Shown piece by piece: positions 25,471 to 36,000 of a DNA stretch of 64,000 nt. This DNA is from Pseudomonas frederiksbergensis (lineage in GTDB: Bacteria; Pseudomonadota; Gammaproteobacteria; Pseudomonadales; Pseudomonadaceae): the NCBI RefSeq assembly GCF_003732665.1, contig NZ_MOBP01000017.1:21520-85519 (forward strand). The letters are read 5' to 3'. Position 1 is the first letter of the stretch; each line of letters starts with the position of its first letter. A model generated the notes under the pieces. It worked only from the letters and a program-made list of their open reading frames with translations. It was not told the origin of the DNA and did not search any database. A program made the translations under genes and the position numbers.

Positions 25471-25700
25471 GTCACTGAATAAAACGGTGACACGGACGTG
25501 CAAGTCCGACGAAACTGTTTAGGTTGCAACTGCTATGTATCCAACGAGCCTTTATCGGCTCGCTGCTTTATGGCGGCTGCGCGCAGGAGATCCTCGGATC
25601 TGCTGGGTGTCCTAAACAGTCCCGGTCTTGCACACCTGCGCTCGGCCGCCACCCCATTCGCGTGCAAGCGAACGGTGACGGCCTCCACTTACTGTTTAGG
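25471..25700 (+). promoter_or_regulatory. Structured leader B with competing helices (upstream of DUF6124 gene)
   Basis: Same layout as 1731-1953. Hairpin GTCACTG/CGGTGAC (25471-25491); hairpin CGGA/TCCG with loop CGTGCAAG (25497-25504); Y1 CTGTTTAGG (25515-25523); hairpin CGAGCC/GGCTCG; P1 5' strand (25572-25583); hairpin AGAT/ATCT; Y' CCTAAACAG (25611-25619); hairpin GGT/ACC with CTTGCAC (25627-25633); P1 3' strand (25639-25650); hairpin TTCG/CGAA with loop CGTGCAAG (25661-25668); Y2 CTGTTTAGG (25692-25700) covering the ribosome binding site TTTAGGA. Compared with leader A, the loops and Y strands differ completely in sequence, yet keep their complementarity. That supports an RNA that folds in two alternative ways. 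Confidence 0.8.
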
Positions 25701-25708
25701 ATTTTTAT

Positions 25709-26083
25709 ATGCACAAAGTTACTCCGAATCCTCCAGATAACTCTGGAACCGATTCCCCCGAAGCACTCGACGCCATAAAAATGAAAGAAGCCGCCGACCG
25801 CGCCTTCGCCCATTACTTCCCCCCAGCGGATGCAAAACCCGCCAAGCGCCGCAAATACCAACTCTTCACCGTCGCCCCGGACATCGACGACCCCGAAGCC
25901 CTGCTGGCCAATGCTTCCGAAGACTTGCTGTCCATCAGCGCCATCGCGGCCGGCCTGGCAGACGAAGTGGAAGGTTCACGCCGATCTGTCGCCTTGGCGA
26001 TCAGCCGTTTGACCGATGGAGTGCAGTTGTTGGTGGAGCGTGTGCTGGACCACCATGAGGCGATGGCTGCGGCCAAGGTTTAG
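25709..26083 (+). CDS. DUF6124 family protein
   Basis: 124 residues. ATG 25709 is 8 nt after TTTAGGA, inside Y2 of leader B. The pattern fits the DUF6124 family of small Pseudomonas proteins: a disordered start, DAIKMKEAADRAFAHYF, FTVAPDIDDPEALLANASEDLLSISAIAAGLADEVEGSRRSVALAISRLTDGVQLLVERVLDH. It is mostly helical and cytoplasmic, without a known function. It is unrelated in sequence to the DUF3077 protein that sits behind leader A. It is monocistronic and followed by REP sequences. Confidence 0.8.
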   Translation: MHKVTPNPPDNSGTDSPEALDAIKMKEAADRAFAHYFPPADAKPAKRRKYQLFTVAPDIDDPEALLANASEDLLSISAIAAGLADEVEGSRRSVALAISRLTDGVQLLVERVLDHHEAMAAAKV

Positions 26084-26110
26084 CCGTTGATTTTGCGGTG
26101 ATTGGAAGGG

Positions 26111-26210
26111 CGCCTTCGCGGGCAAGCCCGCTCCCACAGGGATTGGAGGCGGGCGCAAAATGTGTGTTCACTGAAGATCCATTGTGGGAGCGGGCTTGCT
26201 CGCGAAGGCG
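26111..26210. repeat. REP pair overlapping the end of a sulfotransferase gene
   Basis: CGCCTTCGCGGGCAAGCCCG and its inverted partner GTGGGAGCGGGCTTGCTCGC about 40 nt later. The right arm extends into the coding sequence ending at 26168, so the last residues DAFASKPAPT of that protein are translated REP DNA. Confidence 0.9.
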
Positions 26211-27151
26211 TCTGTACTGTCGATACATAACGCTTCATAAGGCCCCCGTGCCCAACGCTCCACCCGCTCGATCAACAACGCCGAAGCCTCGCGCCGCTTG
26301 CTGTCGCTGTCCCCGAAAAACACTTCCGACGGCTGCTTGGCATGCCGCCCCACCGCCGCAAACACCTGCTGACGCTGCTCATCATCCAACCCAAAAAACC
26401 CGGCCAACCGCCCGGCCATGGCGTCCGGCAACTCGCTGTAATTCACTGCCAACCCACCCAATTCACGGCAATGCGCTAACCCCGTCGACAACAACCGCCC
26501 CAATCGCCGAGCGATGTAATCTTCGCGGCTATCAAAGGGCAACTCATCATCCAGCCCACTCGCCCCGATCAGCCCCGGCACCATGTGCATGCCCGAACGG
26601 CGCACATGGGAAACGGCAATCTCCAGCGGATCGCGATACAAAAACATCCAAGGCGTCTCAGGAAAATACGCCCGCAACAGCGGCAATTCCGCAATGTTCC
26701 AGGCATCGAGCTTGATCACCAACCGCTGCTCCAAACCACAACGCCGCTGGCCGTAAGCGGACATCAACCCTTCAATCGCCCGGCGCCGTTCAGCCGCCGG
26801 CAAATCACTGCGCAGCAAGGCATCCAGCGGCGGCGGTTCGCTGATGACGATGTGATTATCGAGCCGGGCCAGCATCTGACTGATCAACGTCGAGCCACAC
26901 CGCGACGCATGAAAAATAAACGCGCTCGGCGCCAACCCCGGACTCTCGGTCTGCCAGTCGCCAAGCCCAGCCAGCGGCGTTTGCCGACGAAACGCCTGGT
27001 TGAACGGCAACCGCAGGGCATCGTCCACCGCTTCACGAAAAAACGGCTGATGCAACGGCGTATCACCGAACCAGCACCAATCCACCTGCCACTCGCCGGC
27101 TTGTTGCCAGATCCGAATCGGCAACCAGCCTTCCAGGTTCAGGCGTTCCAT
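26168..27151 (-). CDS. Sulfotransferase-family protein
   Basis: 327 residues. The 5'-phosphosulfate loop is FIFHASRCGSTLISQML (about residues 77-93) and the 3'-phosphate site is MFLYRDPLEIAVSHVRRSGM (about 163-182), both typical of PAPS-dependent sulfotransferases. The acceptor is unknown. It is the last gene of an apparent operon: giant surface protein, TolC-like protein, APS kinase, Asp/Asn hydroxylase, sulfotransferase; it overlaps the hydroxylase gene by 13 nt. The last 14 residues come from a REP element, a recent 3' change. With the APS kinase beside it, PAPS supply and use are encoded together. Confidence 0.85.
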   Translation of the reverse strand: MERLNLEGWLPIRIWQQAGEWQVDWCWFGDTPLHQPFFREAVDDALRLPFNQAFRRQTPLAGLGDWQTESPGLAPSAFIFHASRCGSTLISQMLARLDNHIVISEPPPLDALLRSDLPAAERRRAIEGLMSAYGQRRCGLEQRLVIKLDAWNIAELPLLRAYFPETPWMFLYRDPLEIAVSHVRRSGMHMVPGLIGASGLDDELPFDSREDYIARRLGRLLSTGLAHCRELGGLAVNYSELPDAMAGRLAGFFGLDDEQRQQVFAAVGRHAKQPSEVFFGDSDSKRREASALLIERVERWARGPYEALCIDSTDAFASKPAPTMDLQ

Positions 27152-27924
27152 TGTTCATTCCATTGGCGACGGCCGGTGCGCATCGCCGCCCGCAGTTCCT
27201 CCCGGGAAAACACCAGGCCTCGCTCCGCCGCCAGTTCCAAAGTACGAGCGATAAAAACCTCGGTGTCGGCCAAGCCCTGCAACGCTTTCGAAAGCCCGGC
27301 ATCCCCCGCCACCAACCGCTGAAATTGCTGCAAAGCACCCTCCCCGACGTCAGGCGCAGGCGTCGTCGGCAAACCCTCGACAATCGCCTGCTCCAGCCAC
27401 GCACCGGGACGGCAATCGAGCACCAAGTGCACCCGCGTCGAAGTGTCGTGATTGTCCACCCGATGAGGCCGCGACAAATCGAGAAACCAGCACTCCCCCG
27501 CTGCCATTGGCATGCGCCGGCCATCAAGATAAAAATCCACCTGCGGCGGACTCAGCAGTGGAATGTGCAGACGCAAATCCGCCTCCGGCTCGCCCAGGTC
27601 ATAGTCACGATGTTCATGAATGTGCGCGCCCGGCCCCAGCCGCAGCAGGCGCGCCGAGACGATCTCCAACGGCAAGTCGTGCAAGGCTTGCTGCCATCGG
27701 CCATCGCGCAACCACGGCGCCCGCAACTGCGGTTCACCCAGGCCCGGCGACAGTTCAGTCAACGCATCGGCCGCCGAAATCAGTGCCACGCCGCTCCAGT
27801 CGCCAGCGAAGTAGTTGGTGTTGAAATGACCGCGCCACTCGTCCTTGCCAATCGCCGCCAACGCCTGCAACAGCAACGGCAGATCCACCGTCACCGGCAG
27901 GCGCGAGAACGCAGCTCGGCTCAT
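27139..27924 (-). CDS. Aspartyl/asparaginyl beta-hydroxylase-type dioxygenase
   Basis: 261 residues from ATG 27924, which overlaps the APS kinase stop by 4 nt; the longer frame to 28140 would overlap that gene by 220 nt and was not used. The Asp/Asn hydroxylase double-stranded beta-helix shows metal ligands HIHEHRDYD (His, Asp region, about residues 107-115) and a distal HRVDNHDTSTRVHLVLDC with the 2-oxoglutarate Arg. A LAERGLVFSREELRAAMR-like C-terminal helix region follows. It should hydroxylate a side chain in a protein or peptide. The position within the giant-protein operon makes that protein the leading candidate substrate; this is inference. Confidence 0.85.
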   Translation of the reverse strand: MSRAAFSRLPVTVDLPLLLQALAAIGKDEWRGHFNTNYFAGDWSGVALISAADALTELSPGLGEPQLRAPWLRDGRWQQALHDLPLEIVSARLLRLGPGAHIHEHRDYDLGEPEADLRLHIPLLSPPQVDFYLDGRRMPMAAGECWFLDLSRPHRVDNHDTSTRVHLVLDCRPGAWLEQAIVEGLPTTPAPDVGEGALQQFQRLVAGDAGLSKALQGLADTEVFIARTLELAAERGLVFSREELRAAMRTGRRQWNEQWNA

Positions 27925-28526
27925 TGTGGCGGCAGCACCGCGCATTCGCCGAGCCAGGTCAGCAAGCGATCGAGGCAGGCCTCGACCGACTGCACGCCGG
28001 TGTCGAGCACCAGCGACGCGCACGGAGGGGTTTCGTAAGGCGCGGAGACACCGGTGAAACCCGCCAGATCGCCGCGACGAGCGCGGGCGTAATGACCTTT
28101 CGGGTCGCGCTGCTCGCACACCGCCAGGGAGGCGCTGCACCAGACTTCGCGGTAATCCTCGCCGAGGCGTTGGGCGAATATCTCCCGCAGCTCCACCAGC
28201 GGCGCGATCATCGCCAGGATCACAATCTGCCCGTTCTCCACCAACAACGCCGCCAATTCGCTGGCACGGCGGATGTTTTCCTGACGATCACTGTCGGCAA
28301 ACCCCAGATCGCGATTGAGCCCGACCCGCAGCCCGTCGCCATCGAGCACCAAGCTTTGCACGCCCCGTTCAAACAACTCGGCGTGCAGGGCCTGGGCCAG
28401 GGTCGACTTGCCCGCCGCCGGCAGACCGGTCAGCAAAATCGCCGTGCCGCGATGACCATTGCGGGCCTCGCGTTGGGCACGGCTGATGCTGGCGGTGGGC
28501 GCCAGCAAATTACTTGGCCGGGTCAT
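27921..28526 (-). CDS. cysC: Adenylylsulfate (APS) kinase, CysC type
   Basis: 201 residues from ATG 28526, which lies inside the last codons of the TolC-like gene (17-nt overlap). Complete CysC signature: P-loop TGLPAAGKST, DGDGLRVGLNRDLGF, SDRQENIRRASELAALL, DPKGHYARARRGDLAGFTG and the lid region APYETP. It phosphorylates APS to PAPS, the sulfate donor. A stand-alone APS kinase between a secretion gene and a sulfotransferase gene is not the usual sulfate-assimilation setting (cysDN). It more likely feeds the sulfotransferases at 26168 and 37760. Confidence 0.93.
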   Translation of the reverse strand: MTRPSNLLAPTASISRAQREARNGHRGTAILLTGLPAAGKSTLAQALHAELFERGVQSLVLDGDGLRVGLNRDLGFADSDRQENIRRASELAALLVENGQIVILAMIAPLVELREIFAQRLGEDYREVWCSASLAVCEQRDPKGHYARARRGDLAGFTGVSAPYETPPCASLVLDTGVQSVEACLDRLLTWLGECAVLPPQ

Positions 28527-30027
28527 GCACCGCCACCGGCACCGCAATGTTGCCCGACGCCCACGCGGCTTCACGATTGGCCAACGCGGTGGCGATGGAC
28601 TGGACTTCGGTGGATTGCACTTCATCCGGCATCGGGTCGAGCCCGGCACTGGCGAAGATCTGGCCGTAGGCGTTGCGCAGGTCGGCGTAGGACAGGTCCC
28701 GACGCAAATCCGCCTGCAAGGTGTTCAGTTCACCCTGGATCAAGTCCAGTTCGCCAATGCCGGCCGCCTGATGACGGTTACGCAACTGACCGAGGATCTC
28801 GCCGTCGATGCTCGACAGCTCCTGGTTGGTCTGGAACTGATGCAGCGCTTCCTGGTAGTTGGCGTTGGCCACGTAGAGCTGGGCCAGCACGGCAATCGAC
28901 ATCGCCTGACGGCGTGCCTTGGCCACTTCTTCGCCAGCCTTGGCAACGTTGATCGCCGCCGGGGCGGAGATCACGTTGAACAGGTTCCAGGTCAGTTTCA
29001 CCCCGTAGTCGGCCCACTTGTCGTTGACCAAAAAGGAGTTGCTGTCGTAATGCCCGCCGGCCGAAAACTCGATGCCCGGCAGCAGTCGCAGCATGGCTTT
29101 GCGGGTTTCGGCGGTGCTGATGCGGGTCTGGTAATCCTGCTCGCGCAGTTCCGGACGGCTGGCCAGGGCTTCGTGTTCGAGGCTGGCCATGCCGACTTTC
29201 AACTGCGGAATGGTGTACTCATCCGGGGTCGCCAGTTTCAGGTCGGTGCCCATTGGCAGGTTGATCAGGGTCGCCAGTTCCGTCTTGGCCAGGGACAACG
29301 CGCGGCGCTGTTCCTGCAACTGCCGGGTGGCCTCGATCAGCGAGCGCTGGTAACCCAACGCCACCACCGGGTCGCCGATGCGTTGCTGGCTCATGCTCTG
29401 GCTGTTGCCACGTGCGGTGTCGACCCGCGCCATCAGGCTGTCGATCTGGGTCAGCAGGCGTTCGGCGGCCACGGCGCGCCAGTAGGCCGAGCGTACGTCC
29501 TGGACGATGGTGTTGATCACCTTGCGCCGGCGTTCCTGCACGATCAGGCGCTGGTCACCCTGTTGCTTGGCGCTGATGTAGCTGACGCCGAAGTCGAGGA
29601 CGTTCCAGACCATGGTCAGGTCGGCGACGCGACGGTCACGGTCCTGGGAGGTCGACGGTTCCAAAGACTGGGTGCCGGTGAGCACGCTCTGGCTGCTGGA
29701 GGCGCCGACGTTGCTACGCCCGACATAACCCGCATCCAGGGCCATGCGCGGCAGCATGTCGAAACTGGCCAGGTCGAGTTGGCGCTTGGCCAGGGCCTCT
29801 TCCATGATCTTGAGCCGGCCTTCGAGGTTGTACTTCACCGCACGGGCCATGGCCTGGTGCAAGGTCAGCGGGCCGTTGAGTGGCTCCTGGCCGGTGTACA
29901 TGGTTTTCATGTCGCTGGTGGCACGTTGCTCGCTGACGCTGCGTTCAATGGGTTCACTTTTGACTGCACATCCGCTGATTGCAAGCGCCAGCAGGCTGGC
30001 GCCGAATATCTTATGACTTCTTTTCAT
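28510..30027 (-). CDS. TolC-family outer-membrane protein next to the giant surface protein
   Basis: 505 residues with a lipoprotein-like signal (KIFGASLLALAISGC). TolC/OEP architecture with two coiled-coil halves (LTLHQAMARAVKYNLEGRLKIMEEALAKRQLDLA; ALASRPELREQDYQTRISTAETRKAMLRLLPG). It begins 43 nt after the giant gene, in the same direction, so it is probably its dedicated outer-membrane exit duct. No ABC ATPase sits next to it; adaptor-like genes lie at 42069-46264. It differs from the lapE product at 60515, which has its own transporter. Confidence 0.88.
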   Translation of the reverse strand: MKRSHKIFGASLLALAISGCAVKSEPIERSVSEQRATSDMKTMYTGQEPLNGPLTLHQAMARAVKYNLEGRLKIMEEALAKRQLDLASFDMLPRMALDAGYVGRSNVGASSSQSVLTGTQSLEPSTSQDRDRRVADLTMVWNVLDFGVSYISAKQQGDQRLIVQERRRKVINTIVQDVRSAYWRAVAAERLLTQIDSLMARVDTARGNSQSMSQQRIGDPVVALGYQRSLIEATRQLQEQRRALSLAKTELATLINLPMGTDLKLATPDEYTIPQLKVGMASLEHEALASRPELREQDYQTRISTAETRKAMLRLLPGIEFSAGGHYDSNSFLVNDKWADYGVKLTWNLFNVISAPAAINVAKAGEEVAKARRQAMSIAVLAQLYVANANYQEALHQFQTNQELSSIDGEILGQLRNRHQAAGIGELDLIQGELNTLQADLRRDLSYADLRNAYGQIFASAGLDPMPDEVQSTEVQSIATALANREAAWASGNIAVPVAVHDPAK

Positions 30028-30070
30028 CCCTGGATCGCCCCTAGGTGCCGCACTGAATTATGTGGTGTGT

Positions 30071-33000
30071 TCAAGCCTGCATTTCGCTGATGCCGACTTG
30101 TTGCAAAGCTGCAGCCAGGCTGTTGACCTGCCGTTGCTCGGTGTCTTTGAGTTCTTGCAGTTGCTGGACCAGCGACGGCGCGCCAAACACCCCGCGCAGC
30201 CCTTGGGAAACATCCCCGCCCCGGATCGAATGATTGCCAAAGGAATTCAGCGAGTCGCGCTCGGCGCCGCTGTCCTGATGGAACAGGCTCGACAACGTGC
30301 TGGTGCCGAACACCCCGCCATCGCCGCCGCCAAACCCGAGGAAACCGTGGCCCGAACCATCGCCAGCGCCGCTGTCGCTGCTGGCAAAGACCTGAGCGAT
30401 GAAGCTCGGGGCAAGCGCGCCACGGTTGATGAAGATGTCCCCCAGCGGCCGGATACCGTCGCCCAGCACCCGATCTTCAAACAACGGTGCAAAGGTCAGT
30501 GGCGAGGCCAGTGTCCCGGTTGGCGCGGCGAAGATCACCGGTTGCAGCGGCAGGTGCGGTTGATCGATGACGATCACCGGTGCCGGGGTGCGGAATTCCG
30601 GATCCGCCGGCACCACCACAATGGTGGTCGATGGCGCCGGCACGGTGTTGATCGCATAGCCGTTGGATTGGCTGGTGCCGCTGCCGGCATTGCCCGAAGC
30701 ATCGGTCACGCCTGCGACGTTGAGGCTGATCGCGTTGTTGGCGTTGCTGAGGTTGCTGGTGGGCGTCAGGGTCGCGGTCCAGGTTTTGCCGCCGTCGTTG
30801 CTCGACAGGTTGGACAACGTACCGTTGGCCACGCTGACGTCGGACAGGTCGAAACCGCTGACCGCTTCATTGAAGGTGAAGGTCACCAGTGAAGTCTGGC
30901 CCACGCCCAGGTTCGGGTTGGCCACCACCACCGTGGCGCTTGGCCGCTCGCCGTCGATCACGTAGTTGTTGGACACCGCCACGCTGTCGCCAGTGTTGCC
31001 GGCCAGGTCGGTGACGTTGCTGGTGTCCAGGGCAATGAAGTTGCTCGGGTCGCTGATGCTGGCGGTCGGCGTGAAGGTGCCGGTCCAGGTCTTGCCGCCG
31101 TCGCTGCTGGCCAGGTTGGTCAGTTCGCCGTTGGTGACGCTCAGGTCCGACAGGTCGAAGTTATTCACCGCTTCGCTGAAGGTGATGGTCACCAGTGTGG
31201 TTTGGCCGATGCCCAGGTTCGGGTTGGCGACCACGATGGTCGCGGTGGGCCGCGTGGCATCGAGGGCGTAGTTGTTGGAGATCGCGATGCCGGCGCCGGC
31301 ATTGCCGGCGGCATCCGTCACGTTGCTGCTGTCGAGCAGGATCAGGTTGGTGGTGTCGTTGATGTTGGCCGTTGGGGTCAGGGTCGCCGTCCAGGTTTTT
31401 CCGCCGTCGCTGCTGAGCAGGTTGGACAGGTTGCCGTTGGCGACGCTGAGGTCCGACAGGTCGAAACCCGATACCGCTTCGGTGAAGGTGATGGTGACCG
31501 TCGTGGTCTCGCCGATGCCCAAGCGGTTATCCGCCACGACGATGGTCGCGGTCGGCCGCGCCGTGTCGATCGCGTAGTTGTTGGAATCGGTCACGCCCAC
31601 GCCGGCGTTGCCCGAACCGTTGATCACGCCCGTGTTGTCGAGGCTGATCAGGTTGGTGGTGTCGGTCACGTTGACGGTTGGGGTGAAGGTCGCGGTCCAG
31701 GTGATACCGCCATCGCTCGACGATACATTGCTCAACGTGCCGTTGGCGATGGTCAGGTCGGCGTTGGTGAAACCGCTGACGGCTTCGCTGAACGTGATGG
31801 TCACCCCAGAGGTTTCACCGGCCTTGAGGGCGTTGTCGGCGACCACGATGGTCGCGGTCGGCACTTGGGTTTCCACCACGTAGTTGGCGGAATCGGTGGT
31901 GCCCGCGCCCGCGTTGCCGGCCACATCCGCGACGCCGGTGTTGTTCAGGGTGATCACGTTAGTCGCGTCAGTCACACCAATGGTCGGGGTGAAGGTCGCG
32001 GTCCAGGTGATGCCGCCGTCGCTGCTGCTCACTGCACTCAACGTGCCGTTGGCGATGGTCAGGTCACTGTTGTCGAAACCGCTGACCGCTTCGCTGAAGG
32101 TGATGGTCACCAACGAGGTTTCGCCCGGTTTCAGGGTGGTGTCGCTCAACACGATAGTGGCGGTCGGGCGCTGACTGTCGATGGCGTAGTTGTTGGAATC
32201 GGTGGTGCCAGAGCCGGCATTGCCCGCCAAATCCTGCACACCGGTGTTGTCCAGGGTGATGACGTTGGTCGTGTCGGTGATGCTGGCGGTCGGCGTGAAC
32301 GTTGCGGTCCAGGTAATGCCGCCATCGGCGCTGCTCACTGCGGTCAGCGTACCGTTGGCGATGCTCAGGTCGGCGTTGGTAAAACCGCTGACCGCCTCGC
32401 TGAAGGTGATGGTCACCTGGGTGGTCTGGCCGACTCCCAGAGCCGAGTCGGCGACGACGATGGTCGCGGTTGGCCGCACGGTGTCGATGGCGTAGTTGTT
32501 GGAATCGGTGTTGCCCGTGCCGGCGTTGCCCGAGGCGTTCTGCACACCGCTGTTGTCCAGGGTGATCAGGTTAGTGGCATCGGTGACGGCAGTGGTTGGC
32601 GTGAAGGTCGCCGTCCAGGTGATGCCGCCGTCGCTGCTGCTCACAGCGCCGAGGGTGCCGTTGGCGATGGTCAGGTCGGCGTTGCTGAAACCGCTCACTG
32701 CTTCGGAGAAGGTGATGGTCACCAGCGAGGTTTCACCGATGTTCAGCGCGTTGTCAGCGACCACGATGGTGGCGGTCGGCAGCACGGTGTCGATGGTGAA
32801 GTTGGCCGAGTTGGTGACACCGGTCCCGGCGTTGCCGGCCAGGTCTGCGACCCCGGCGTTGTTCAGGGTGATGAGGTTGGTGGTGTCGCGCACGCCCACA
32901 GTCGGCGTGAAGGTCGCGGTCCAGGTGATGCCGCCGTCGCTGCTGCTGACCGCGCTCAAGGTGCCGTTCGGGACGCTCAAGTCGCTGTTGTCGAAACCGC

Positions 33001-36000
33001 TGACCGCCTCGCTGAAGGTGATGGTCACCAGGGAGGTTTCGCCGGCACTCAGGGTTGGGTCGGCGACCACGATAGTGGCGGTCGGACGCAGGCTGTCGAT
33101 CACGTAGTTGTTGGAATCGGTGGTGCCCGAGCCGGCGTTGCCGGCCACGTCCGCGACCCCGGTGTTGTTCAGCGTAATGATGTTGGTCGCATCGTTGACG
33201 CTGCCGCTCGGCGTGAAGGTCGCGGTGTAGGTGATGTTGTCGCTGGTGGTGAGGCCGCTCAGGCTGCCGTTTTCCACCGTGAAGTCGGCGAGGGTCAGGC
33301 CGGTTACCGCTTCGTTGAAGGTAATGGTCACCACCGAGGTTTGGCCGAGGGCCAGGGTCGGGTCGGCAACGACGATGGTCGCTGTGGGGCGCTGGGTGTC
33401 GATGGCGTAGTTGTTCGAATCGGTGCTGCCGACGCCGACGTTGCCAGAGCTGGTCGCCTGCACGCCGGTGTTGTCCAGGGTGATCAGGTTGCTCACATCG
33501 GTGATGGCGCTGGTCGGCGTGAAGGTCGCGGTCCAGGTAATCCCGCCATCGCTGCTGCTGACCGCCGTCAACGTGCCGTTGGCGATGGTCAAGTCAGCGT
33601 TGGTGAATCCGGTCACGGCTTCGCTGAAGGTGATGGTCACCAGCGAGGTTTCACCGATATTCAGCGCGTTGTCGGCGACCACAATGGTCGCGGTCGGCGC
33701 CACGGTGTCGACGGTGTAGTTGCCGGAGTTGGTGGTGCCCGTGCCCGCGTTGCCGGACAGGTCGGCAATGCCGGTGTTGGCCAAAGTAATGATGTTGGTC
33801 GTGTCTTTGACGCCAGCGGTCGGGGTGAAGGTCGCGGTCCAGGTGATGCCGCCGTCGCCGCTGCTGACGGCAGTCAATGTGCCGTTGGCAATCGCAAGGT
33901 CAGCGTTGGTGAAACCGCTGACTGCTTCGCTGAAGGTGATGGTCACCAGCGAGGTTTCACCGACACTCAGGGCCGGGTCAGCGAGGACGATGGTCGCCGT
34001 CGGGCGCTGGGTGTCGATCACGTAGTTGCTGGAGTCGGTAGTGCCGCTGCCAGCGTTGCCCGCCAAATCCTGCACACCGGTGTTGTCCAGGGTGATCAGG
34101 TTGGTCGCGTCGGTGATGCTGGTGGTCGGTGTGAACGTCGCGGTCCAGGTAATACCGCCATCGGCGCTGCTCACGGCCGTCAATGTGCCGTTGGCAATGG
34201 TCAGGTCAGCGTTGGTAAAACCGCTGACCGCTTCACTGAAAGTGATGGTGACCAGCGAGGTGTCGCCGATTTTCAGCGCGGTATCGGCCAACACGATGGT
34301 CGCCGTCGGGCGCACGGTGTCGACGGTGTAGTTGCCGGAGTTGGTGACGCCTGTGCCGACGTTGCCGGAGCTGGTCGCCTGAATGCCGGTGTTGTCCAGG
34401 GTGATGATGTTGGTCGCGTCGTTGATGCTGGTGGTCGGCGTGAACGTCGCGGTCCAGGTAATGCCGCCATCGCTGCTGCTCACGGCGGTCAACGTGCCGT
34501 TGGCAATGGTCAGGTCGGCGTTGGTGAAACCGCTGACGGCCTGGCTGAAGGTGATGGTCACCAGCGATGTATCGCCGATTTTCAGCGCGGTGTCGGCCAA
34601 TACGATGGTCGCGGTCGGGCGCACGGTGTCGACGATGTAGTTGCCCGAGTTGGTGGTTCCGCTGCCGGCATTGCCCGACAGGTCAGCCACGCCGGTGTTG
34701 GCCAGGGTGATGACGTTAGTCGTATCGCTGACGCTGGCGGTCGGGGTGAAGGTCGCGGTCCAGGTGATACCGCCGTCGCTGCTGCTCACCGCCGTCAACG
34801 TGCCGTTGGCGATGCTCAGGTCAGCGTTGGTGAAACCGCTCACGGCTTCGCTGAAGGTCACGGTCACCAGCGAGGTTTCACCGGCACTCAAGTTGGTGTC
34901 GGCGAGCACAATGGTCGCGGTCGGACGGACGGTGTCGATCACGTAGTTAGGGGAATTGGTCGTACCGGTGCCGGCGTTGCCCGCCAAATCCTGCACGCCG
35001 GTGTTGTCCAGGGTGATGACGTTGGTCGTGTCAGTGATGCTGGTGGACGGCGTGAACGTGCCCGTCCAGGTAATGCCGCCATCGGCGCTGCTCACCGCCG
35101 TCATGGTGCCGTTGGCGAGGGTCAGGTCGGCGTTGGTAAAACCGCTGACCGCTTCGCTGAAGGTGATGGTCACCAGCGAGGTGTCGCCGATTTTCAACGC
35201 GGTGTCCGCCATCACGATGGTGGCCGTCGGGCGTTGGGTGTCGATGGCGTAGTTGTTCGAGTTGATGACGCCAAGCCCGGCATTGCCGGACAGGTCTTGC
35301 ACGCCGGTCTTGTCCAGGGTGATCAGGTTGGTGCTGTCGGTCAGGCCGGCGGTCGGCGTGAAGGTCGCCGTCCAGGTGACGCCGCCGTCGCCGCTGGTCA
35401 CCGCCGTCAGCGTGCCGTTGGCGATGGTCAGGTCGGCGTTGGTGAAACCGGTCACGGCTTCACTGAAGGTGATGGTCACCAACGAGGTTTCGCTGCTATT
35501 GAGCGCGCTGTCCGCGACGACAATGGTCGCCGTCGGCGCCACGGTGTCGTGGATCACATAGTTGTTGGAGGTGCCGGAACCGGTGCCGACGTTGCCCGAC
35601 AAATCCTGCACGCCGGTGGTGTCGAGGGTGATGCTGTTGGTCGGCGCGTTGATATTGCCCGCCGCCGTCAGGGTCGCGGTCCAGGTGATGCCGCCGTCGC
35701 TGCTGCTCACGGCACTCAGGGTGCCGTTGGCCACGGTCAGGTCGGCGTTGGTGAAATTGTTCACGGCCTCACTGAAGGTGATGGTCACCAGCGAGGTGCC
35801 ACCGGAGTTCAGGTTGGTGGTGCCGACCACGATGCTGGACACGGTGGGTGGAGTTACGTCTGGCAGGTAGTTGGTATTGACCACGCCGCCGTCGTTAAAG
35901 ATGTTGCTCACCGCCGCCGGGACGCTGCCCGTACTGCCGCCGCCCACCGCCAAGCCACCCGCGCCGCTGCCGCCGGCGTTGCCGGCCATGGCACCGAAGT

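Noticed and set aside
25498..25778. Short frames across leader B
   Set aside because: Same reason: base-pairing, not codons, is kept between the two leaders, and they overlap the DUF6124 start.
27139..28140. The longest start of the Asp/Asn hydroxylase
   Set aside because: It would overlap the APS kinase by 220 nt with Arg-rich nonsense; ATG 27924 with ATGA overlap fits the operon better.
30640..35860. Regular repeats that could be mistaken for a CRISPR array
   Set aside because: Period 306 bp, all in one reading frame, no spacers: they are protein-coding Ig-like repeats.
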